Part shown: piece by piece, positions 19,961-26,075 of the stretch
Numbering within the stretch: the first letter of the stretch is position 1
Layout of the letters: each line of letters opens with the position of its first letter
DNA from: Mycobacterium helveticum
GTDB taxonomy: Bacteria; Actinomycetota; Actinomycetes; Mycobacteriales; Mycobacteriaceae
Length of the DNA: 46,289 bases
Direction of reading: 5' to 3'
NCBI RefSeq assembly: GCF_007714205.1
Contig: NZ_VMQU01000030.1
Span: 1 to 46,289 of the forward strand
Notes under the pieces: generated by a model
The model's input: only the letters and a program-made list of their open reading frames with translations
Told to the model about the DNA's origin: nothing
Database searches by the model: none
Position numbers and translations under genes: made by a program

Positions 19961-21364
19961 GTGGTCAACGAACCGTACACCCCGTACTGCGGCCTCACCT
20001 ACAATCGCCAAAACGTTGCCGTGCGTGCGGAGACAGCACCTCACATTCTGGTAAGCGCACCAACACGTACGGGTAAAACACGCAGGATTTTGGCCCCGGC
20101 GGCGCTCGTGCATCCTGGGCCGGAAGTTTTGGTGTCGTCGAAACCCGACCTGGCAGAGCTTGTTCTAACACGACGCAATATCGGGATTACCGGTGTGATT
20201 GATCTGCGGCCTGAGCACACTGAGGTATGGCCGGCCGGGGTTAGGCGTATGGTCACCGACCCGACCCGCACGATCGCCAGCGCCCATGAAGCACTGACCG
20301 TTGCTGAGACCATGCTCGCGACCTCGGGCGTGGGTTTCAGTGGCGCATCGGGCGGCAACGCTGTTGCTGCGGGCGGGCTTTGGGAAAGTCAGGCCGCACC
20401 GCCGTTGGCATGCCTGCTGTACGCGGCCAGCCCGCAGGGCAACAGTTTGGGAATGCCCTGGGTGCTCGATGCCGTGCAGGATTTCGGTATCGACGAAACC
20501 GGCGGCGACCAACCCATCCCCGAGCTCGGACGCCCGTCGTGGCTGACCGCTTACGGGCTTTGCGAACAACCGAAACTCGCGGCCCCGCTGTATTCTGTTA
20601 TCGCCGGGATGGATTCCCGGCTGCGTGACAGCATCAAGATCACGGTGTCCAAGGCCGTAACACCGTGGCTGCGCTTGGGTTTGAGCGCCGACGAGGGAGC
20701 ACCGTACTTGAGCGCGGTCGAACGTGTCGCTGTGGAGTCATTCGACGTCCACATGCTTGATGAGCCGGACGCCACATTGTTTGTGATCGCCCCGAACACC
20801 GGCTCGGTCGCCGGAGCCGCGGTGGCTCTGATCGATTCCATCGTGCGTCATTTCCGCCGCAAGATGGCCAATCATCAACTGACGCATCCGCTGCTGCTGG
20901 AACTCGACGAGGTATGTAACTCATGTCCGTTGCCGGATCTGTTGACCTACGTGGGGGAGTCAGCGGGACTGGGTGTCAACATCTTGGCGACGGTGCAGGC
21001 GTCGGCGCATTTCGACGTTGTATTTGGGTCCAAGTACGCTGAAGCGCTGCGGGAGATGTTTCCGGGCACGCTGATCATGTATGGAGCTCACGAGCGCCAT
21101 TTGCTCGAACAGGCCTCACATTGGCTGGGAGAGACAACCCGACGTACCGAAGCCTATGAGCCCACAGGGGGGAGTCGGGGCCAATCGTCGCAATTCGGCC
21201 AGGCGATCGGTTGGCAGGAACTGCTTCCCCAAAGCCGGGAAGAAGCCCAGCTGTTGCAGCGCGGCACGGCTGGCGAGCGAGTTCATATTCCAGACTGGAC
21301 CGAGTTCCTGGCTCTGTTCGACCAGGCGGTTCAGCGGCGAATCAAAAAGGCGCAGTGGGGTTGA
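19961..21364 (+). CDS. VirD4/TraG-type coupling ATPase of the T4SS
   Basis: A 467-residue P-loop ATPase. Walker A is SAPTRTGKTR at about residues 31-40, followed by a VLVSSKPDL strand typical of VirD4/TraG proteins. Walker B is LLLELDEVCN at about 309-318, followed by LGVNILATVQASAHF, which fits the motif that in coupling proteins reads as a glutamine-containing sensor. Coupling proteins dock the relaxase-DNA complex on the T4SS channel and drive DNA export. No N-terminal membrane span is present, unlike classical VirD4; the upstream DUF2637 membrane protein could substitute. The GTG start at 19961 puts a normal distance before Walker A. Confidence 0.82.
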   Translation: MVNEPYTPYCGLTYNRQNVAVRAETAPHILVSAPTRTGKTRRILAPAALVHPGPEVLVSSKPDLAELVLTRRNIGITGVIDLRPEHTEVWPAGVRRMVTDPTRTIASAHEALTVAETMLATSGVGFSGASGGNAVAAGGLWESQAAPPLACLLYAASPQGNSLGMPWVLDAVQDFGIDETGGDQPIPELGRPSWLTAYGLCEQPKLAAPLYSVIAGMDSRLRDSIKITVSKAVTPWLRLGLSADEGAPYLSAVERVAVESFDVHMLDEPDATLFVIAPNTGSVAGAAVALIDSIVRHFRRKMANHQLTHPLLLELDEVCNSCPLPDLLTYVGESAGLGVNILATVQASAHFDVVFGSKYAEALREMFPGTLIMYGAHERHLLEQASHWLGETTRRTEAYEPTGGSRGQSSQFGQAIGWQELLPQSREEAQLLQRGTAGERVHIPDWTEFLALFDQAVQRRIKKAQWG

Positions 21365-21563
21365 CGGGCGGTTGCCGCGACGGGCGCAATCTATGACTGA
21401 CGCATTGGTCTCGGTGCTCGCGTCCAGCTTCCCAAGTGCGACCGCTGGGCAGCTCCGGGTAGCTGCACCGTGTAATCTGCCTGTGCTGCAACTAATTTGC
21501 TGTCGACGCGATCAAGCGTTTCTCGACGCTGGCCGTGTCCGCAGTAGCACTCCAGCTGCGGAC

Positions 21564-21842
21564 CTACCGACGAATGTTGCCCTCACATGACCCTGGGTCC
21601 TGACGCGTGTTTTTCACGATATCGCTTGCGTCTGAGGCGATTTGACGCAGGATCTTCAAGAACAGCACTTGCCCGGCCGAGGTGTTGAGATACCACGGCG
21701 GATCGCTGAGCATGGCAATGATCTGTTGCCGCATCGCCTCGAGCGACTGCGAACCCGGCGGCGTGTCACAAACCTGGCCAGCTCGCTCGAGCGCGGCTAA
21801 CACCCGATGCACAACTGCGTCTACGGTCGTACCCCGATCCAT
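21564..21842 (-). CDS. Small hypothetical protein
   Basis: A 92-residue, mostly helical, hydrophilic protein that I do not recognise. It begins MDRGTTVDAVVHRVLAALERAG and contains a Trp-Tyr pair followed by a mixed helical segment (SAGQVLFLKILRQIASDAS). No membrane span or signal peptide is visible. It lies on the minus strand downstream of a membrane protein and an XRE regulator, in an islet opposite to the flanking transfer genes. Amino-acid composition looks like a real protein, but a start at 21842 without a clear ribosome site keeps confidence moderate. Confidence 0.45.
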   Translation of the reverse strand: MDRGTTVDAVVHRVLAALERAGQVCDTPPGSQSLEAMRQQIIAMLSDPPWYLNTSAGQVLFLKILRQIASDASDIVKNTRQDPGSCEGNIRR

Positions 21843-21941
21843 ACCTTGAACCGTATCTGTGCCGCCACCCCCCGCTCACACCCCAATTTTTGCAAAGCGG
21901 TGTAGGCATCAGCGCGCCAGAGTTGGCCCCGAGCAGCGAAC

Positions 21942-22760
21942 TCAGTTCGCGAATAGCTGCATCGAGGTTGACCGGGAGCTGACCGTGTCGAGGTGCTGGT
22001 TGGTGGAGCCGAACAGGACGCTGATTGCGCAAATGAGACACCAGATGGAGATCGCTGCGATGACCGCAGTCCCGCCAAGGATGGGGACCCAGTGGATAGG
22101 TGGTGGGGTTCGCCGGCGCGCGTGCAGGGATGGCGGTATGCGGCGGGCGGAGCCCGGTTCGGGGAGTGGATCTAAGACGGTGGTGATGGGCAGCGTCGGC
22201 CCGAGAATGAGGTCGTCGTCAACCTCGACAGCTTGGGGTGTCAGTGGCCACCAGTCGCTGGATCCTTCCACGGCTAGCCAGCCTTCGAGGACCCCGCAGA
22301 CGGCTGCGGTGAGCAGGGTTGCGGGCAGTTGTGTTAGAAGCCAGGGGATGATCAGCTCGCCCCAGAGACTAGGGGAGGGGTTATAGAACGGCAAGGGCAG
22401 CGCTGCGAGCGCGGCGCCCCAGAGCAGTGCCGGTATCGGGTAAGCGCGGAGCCGCTCGGGGATGAGCGTGACGATTAGTCCGTAGGCGAGTTTGCCGGCC
22501 AACCAGCCCAGCGGCGCGATGGCCGCACAGGTTAGCACCAGTGCGACTTCAAATGATCCGCTGGCTGAGGTGGCGGAGCGCATCGGTAGTGGCAGGGCGA
22601 CGACGTCGTCGTGTGGGTCGGGTCGGGCACCAACATGGCTGCGTGTGCGAGCGCGAATCTTTTTGGCGAGCAGCTCGGCGCGACGCTTTTGGAAGACAAA
22701 TATCCCAGCGTGTGCGGCTATCCATGCTCGGCGTTGGTCGTCGAAAATGTCAGCGGGCAT
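21942..22760 (-). CDS. Multi-span membrane protein of unknown function
   Basis: A 272-residue protein. A basic, hydrophilic N-terminal segment of about 65 residues is followed by two or three spans (FEVALVLTCAAIAPLGWLAG; IPALLWGAALAALPL; LIIPWLLTQLPATLLTAAVCGVL). An acidic/proline-rich linker follows, then a last span (VPILGGTAVIAAISIWCLICAI) near the C-terminus. It overlaps the upstream XRE regulator gene by 11 bases and so is translationally coupled to it. No family is recognised. Its location among T4SS genes suggests a transfer-related membrane role, perhaps in surface exclusion or channel assembly, but this is inference. Confidence 0.65.
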   Translation of the reverse strand: MPADIFDDQRRAWIAAHAGIFVFQKRRAELLAKKIRARTRSHVGARPDPHDDVVALPLPMRSATSASGSFEVALVLTCAAIAPLGWLAGKLAYGLIVTLIPERLRAYPIPALLWGAALAALPLPFYNPSPSLWGELIIPWLLTQLPATLLTAAVCGVLEGWLAVEGSSDWWPLTPQAVEVDDDLILGPTLPITTVLDPLPEPGSARRIPPSLHARRRTPPPIHWVPILGGTAVIAAISIWCLICAISVLFGSTNQHLDTVSSRSTSMQLFAN

Positions 22761-23157
22761 GCTCGGCCGGGTCCCGGCTTGTCAGGAGTTCGGTGAGCAG
22801 CTGACGGGCGTCGGCCAAGATTGAGTGGCATTGCTCGACGAGGCCTTCGACGGCGTGCAAAACGGTGTGTACGTGGGTGTCTTGGGGCGGTGGTGTGGCT
22901 GGGACCCCGCCGTCAAGGATCGCCCTTGACGACCCGTGGGCCCACCCGAGCGCCTCATCGAGTCGGGCCAGCGTGGCCAGCGACATGGTGCGTGAGCCGT
23001 TACTGGATTTGTGCAGTGTCGAGCGGTTGGGTCCGCCGCGGCGGGCCAGTTCGACACGGGACATGTGCAGGACCGCCAGCCGTTCAGAGACGAAGTAGTC
23101 GAGTCGCGCTGGCCCATCATTAGGTGCAATCACGCCCACAAAACTACCTAAACGCAA
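22750..23157 (-). CDS. XRE-type helix-turn-helix regulator in the T4SS region
   Basis: A 135-residue protein with a Cro/CI-like helix-turn-helix (SERLAVLHMSRVELARRGG then NRSTLHKSSNGSR), followed by ARLDEALGWAHGSSRAIL and a helical C-terminal tail. The plan matches that of the regulator at 8548-8964: the LD..LGW..G segment sits in the same place after the DNA-binding part and both have a tail of helices. It is transcribed divergently from the membrane-protein genes at 23264 onward, across an interval carrying an inverted repeat that may be its operator. The TTG at 23157 is the longest start; an in-frame GTG shortly downstream is possible. Confidence 0.7.
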   Translation of the reverse strand: MRLGSFVGVIAPNDGPARLDYFVSERLAVLHMSRVELARRGGPNRSTLHKSSNGSRTMSLATLARLDEALGWAHGSSRAILDGGVPATPPPQDTHVHTVLHAVEGLVEQCHSILADARQLLTELLTSRDPAEHAR

Positions 23158-23211
23158 CCATTATCGTCTAACCATGTGGACAACCTTGCCTATTACCGCT
23201 TACGGTTGCGT
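23152..23211. repeat. 8-bp inverted repeat (possible operator) between divergent genes
   Basis: ACGCAACC at 23152-23159 and its exact reverse complement GGTTGCGT at 23204-23211 lie in the interval between the XRE regulator and the divergent membrane-protein gene. Centre-to-centre spacing is 52 bases, close to five helical turns, which would place both half-sites on one face of the DNA. Regulator binding is inference. Confidence 0.35.
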
Positions 23212-23263
23212 GCATAGGCGCCCACCCGATTTAGCGGCGCCGAGACGACGAAGGGACACCGCG

Positions 23264-23710
23264 ATGAAGGGGCTTGTGGCGACGGCCGCAGTGCTGATGA
23301 CAGTCATCGCCGCGATCGTGTTGGCGATCGTCGAACTGCTCATCAAACTCGCTCCGTTGCTGGTCGCGGCGGCGTGCTTGTGGGGAGCGGCCAAGCTAAT
23401 AGGCGCACACCGCGCCCGAGGGGCGGCCGACGAGGAGCGTCTTAAGCAGGACTGGAGCCGGACCGCTCCCCAAGGCCCACCGCAGGCGGCGCCATCCACA
23501 CCGCTGCCGCCGGTAATTGCTCATCGCGAACGCATGTATGTGGTGCGCGGTGAGGACACCGGCTTGGCCTCTGACCGCGACGACGGCTATGTCAAGGTTT
23601 CGGCGACGGCATTGCCGCGTGTGCAGCGTTTGCCGGCCACCTACCATCACCGGCGCAAATTCACGCCGCGCCGGGCTAGCGGGCACCGTTCGGGGCGGCG
23701 GCGGCCGTGA
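23264..23710 (+). CDS. Small T4SS-region membrane protein
   Basis: A 148-residue protein with one long N-terminal hydrophobic stretch (about residues 2-45, possibly two close spans: LVATAAVLMTVIAAIVLAIV and LLIKLAPLLVAAACLWGA). A hydrophilic tail follows and ends very basic (RRASGHRSGRRRRP type). The ATG at 23264 is preferred to the upstream ATG at 23174, because AAGGG lies about eight bases before it and the span then starts at once. The stop overlaps the next gene as GTGA. It is the first gene of the second T4SS block. No family is recognised; a structural or assembly role in the transfer channel is plausible. Confidence 0.6.
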   Translation: MKGLVATAAVLMTVIAAIVLAIVELLIKLAPLLVAAACLWGAAKLIGAHRARGAADEERLKQDWSRTAPQGPPQAAPSTPLPPVIAHRERMYVVRGEDTGLASDRDDGYVKVSATALPRVQRLPATYHHRRKFTPRRASGHRSGRRRP

Positions 23711-24789
23711 GCTCGGTTTCTGATCAGCAATGGCTGCGTCAGATTGGGGTGAATCTCGACGCCGATGCAGAACACGACCAAGACACCCTCGACAGCGGCG
23801 CGGCCGGGGAGTCAGCCGACGAGCATCCCGATGATGATGGCGCGATCAGCGACAACGACGCCGCACCCTTCGGCGAGGATCAAAGTGCCGACGCCTTTGC
23901 GGGTGCGTTCGTTTCCGACGGCGACGACCACACCGACTCGGCAGAAAACGAAAGCCCCGGTGCCGACGCTGATTTAGATCACGAGGCGGAGCGGCGTACG
24001 CGCCGATTTACGCCGTGGGTACTCGGCGCGTTCGCTGGCGTCGTGTTGTTGGCAACGGTGATAACCACGCTGGGCGTCACACTCTCAGGTCCCGACAACC
24101 CTTCGCCGAGTCTGCGCCAGCACGCAGTCAAATCGGGCCCCGCACCGACAATGGCGGCAGCACCAGCGCCGACTCCTGCTGATGGCGGCGATCACCCACT
24201 GCCGTTTACCGCCTCAGCCGACTGCCCGGCGGGCGCCTCAACTTCGGCGAAATCGATTGCCGATCCCGACAAGCCATCGCCGTGGATCTGCGTGCGGCAT
24301 ACGGATGGACAACCGCTCTATATCACGCTCGGGCCCGCCGGAATCGAACGCGCTTACGTGATCACGGCGGTCAGTATCGTGCCGGGGGATACTGCTGCGG
24401 CCCAGGGGTCCGGCGGTGACCCATGGCTACAGCATCGGGTGGTCACGTTGCTGCAGTGGCAGTTCAATGACACTGCGCACACGGTCGTCGACCAGGACAC
24501 CGGCAATGCTCACGGCGAAGCGGTCAAACTGATTCCCGGGATCAGCGCCTCAAAAATCACTGTGATCATTCGGCACACCAGCCGTCCGGTCGCAGCCCCC
24601 CAGCCCAGCGTGTCGGCCCCAGACGGCGGACCGTTCGGCGGAATCCTGGGTGGGCCCACCCCGGCCACCGGCCCGGAACCGACCAACGGGCCTGACCCGA
24701 CCGGCTTTGGGTCGGGACACGACACCGATCCCAGTGATGGAACCTTCGCGGTGTCGAGCATCAAAGTCATTGGGCACCAGGCGACATGA
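23707..24789 (+). CDS. Single-span membrane protein with acidic N-terminus and extracytoplasmic domain
   Basis: A 360-residue protein. Residues 1-97 are very acidic (Asp/Glu-rich) and probably cytoplasmic. A basic stop (EAERRTRRFTPW) leads into one span at about residues 100-125. The rest is an extracytoplasmic domain with a globular core (two Cys: ADCPAGAS and WICVRHTDG) and a Pro/Gly-rich tail. It starts with a GTGA overlap with the preceding gene and precedes the TcpC/VirB8-like gene, so it belongs to the T4SS operon. Function is not recognised; a periplasmic channel component is likely from topology and context. Confidence 0.65.
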   Translation: MSSVSDQQWLRQIGVNLDADAEHDQDTLDSGAAGESADEHPDDDGAISDNDAAPFGEDQSADAFAGAFVSDGDDHTDSAENESPGADADLDHEAERRTRRFTPWVLGAFAGVVLLATVITTLGVTLSGPDNPSPSLRQHAVKSGPAPTMAAAPAPTPADGGDHPLPFTASADCPAGASTSAKSIADPDKPSPWICVRHTDGQPLYITLGPAGIERAYVITAVSIVPGDTAAAQGSGGDPWLQHRVVTLLQWQFNDTAHTVVDQDTGNAHGEAVKLIPGISASKITVIIRHTSRPVAAPQPSVSAPDGGPFGGILGGPTPATGPEPTNGPDPTGFGSGHDTDPSDGTFAVSSIKVIGHQAT

Positions 24790-24796
24790 GGACGAT

Positions 24797-25723
24797 GTGG
24801 TGAGAATCAGCAACGTATGGAAGAAGCGCATCACGGTGCTGGGCCACAGCGCCGGCCGGGTCGCTCTTGTGATTCTTGTGGCCAGTTCGTCCATCAACGG
24901 TATCGCCCTGCTGTGGGGGTTTGTCTTTCCCCCTGAACCAGCACCAGTGGCGGCGGTGGCCCGCGACGTGATCAACGAGACCGATCCCGTGAAGGCTTTC
25001 GCCGTGAATTGCGTGAAAGGGCTACTTGTCGGAACCACCTCGGGTGCTTCGAATTTGACACGCTGCTTTCCCGGGGGACAAAAGTACGAGTTGCCCACGA
25101 CATCGTCGATGACGGTGTCGAACCCGGCGGCGTGGGCATCTAAGCGCAAGACCTCTTCCAACGACATCGTGCTCTATAGCGTGAAGGTTCAAATCGACGA
25201 ACTGCCCTACCCGTCGGCGCCGCCGACGACGGCTTTCTACCAGCTGCCGGTGGCGGTATACCGGGATATGGGCATTCAGGCTCTTGATCGGATCAGCAGA
25301 GTCGATATGCCGCCTCCGGGAGCCTATGTGCCGCTGGGCTATTCAGCACCAATCGCTGCCAACAGCCCACTTTTTACGATGCTGTCTGGGTTTGCGACGT
25401 CGTTTTTAACCACCTCGGGTGGACTGGAACGGTTTATCACCACCGACTCGGGCATCACAGCCGTAGGGTCGTACTCCTCGGCCACAGTGACTGCTGCTCA
25501 GGCCGACAACACTCCACCCGATGCTCCCTCCGATAACAACGAATTAGCCACGCACATCGATGTTTCGGCGCGCCGATCCGATTACACCCTCGTATCGCTG
25601 TCTTATTCCCTGACGCTGCGTTCGGTGGGCGGCACCTGGTTTGTTGCCCAGATCGACGCGATCCCGCTGTTGGCTGACGCGACACCGACACCGGTGCCCA
25701 CCACGGCGGTAGCACCGCACTGA
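24797..25723 (+). CDS. TcpC/VirB8-like conjugal transfer protein
   Basis: A 308-residue protein with a short basic cytoplasmic start, one membrane span at about residues 18-40 (LVILVASSSINGIALLWGFVF), and a large extracytoplasmic part. That part contains two alpha/beta modules separated near the TPPDAPSDNN linker, as in TcpC-type proteins of Gram-positive T4SSs, which have two NTF2-like VirB8 folds. Such proteins form part of the channel scaffold and are essential for transfer. The GTG at 24797 (GTG also at 24800) is used because GAGG lies five bases upstream and it follows the preceding stop. The fold assignment is from pattern and context. Confidence 0.68.
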   Translation: MVRISNVWKKRITVLGHSAGRVALVILVASSSINGIALLWGFVFPPEPAPVAAVARDVINETDPVKAFAVNCVKGLLVGTTSGASNLTRCFPGGQKYELPTTSSMTVSNPAAWASKRKTSSNDIVLYSVKVQIDELPYPSAPPTTAFYQLPVAVYRDMGIQALDRISRVDMPPPGAYVPLGYSAPIAANSPLFTMLSGFATSFLTTSGGLERFITTDSGITAVGSYSSATVTAAQADNTPPDAPSDNNELATHIDVSARRSDYTLVSLSYSLTLRSVGGTWFVAQIDAIPLLADATPTPVPTTAVAPH

Positions 25724-25757
25724 CCATCACTCACGTTGAGAGAAAGAGGGATTGATC

Positions 25758-26075
25758 ATGATTAGACAGCTAACATTACAGACGTTGGCTACCCACACGA
25801 CAAATGTGGCTGCCGGGGCCGGCGTGATCAACATGAGCCACGAAGTGCTTTACATCATCGTCGCAGTCGGCGGCACATACTTCCTGGGCAGCGGCATCGT
25901 GCGCGGTATGAGAGACCATTGGAAGCGCGGCACCGGTGCCGGATTGTCGGCAATCGCCGGCGGGGTGGCTCTTGCAGTTGTCGTAGCCCACATCGTCGGG
26001 CTGTATCAGCGCGGTAACCAGGAATTTGAGCACCTGCCCGGCAGCGTTGGCCACTCCAATACCCGCGGATGGTGA
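25758..26075 (+). CDS. Small two-span T4SS membrane protein (VirB2- or TcpD-like)
   Basis: A 105-residue protein with two hydrophobic helices (VLYIIVAVGGTYFLGSGIV and AGLSAIAGGVALAVVVAHIVG) separated by a short basic loop (RGMRDHWKRG). This is the size and hairpin shape of VirB2 pilin-like or TcpD-like subunits, and it lies directly before the VirB4 gene, where such proteins are usual. The ATG at 25758 has an AGAGGG site about seven bases upstream. The stop overlaps the next start. Whether it forms a pilus cannot be seen from sequence; mycobacterial T4SSs are not known for classical pili. Confidence 0.6.
   Translation: MIRQLTLQTLATHTTNVAAGAGVINMSHEVLYIIVAVGGTYFLGSGIVRGMRDHWKRGTGAGLSAIAGGVALAVVVAHIVGLYQRGNQEFEHLPGSVGHSNTRGW

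Noticed and set aside
21393..21590. Possible 65-residue plus-strand gene after the VirD4-type gene
   Set aside because: No ribosome site or family, and it overlaps the end of the convergent minus-strand gene; too weak to list as a gene.
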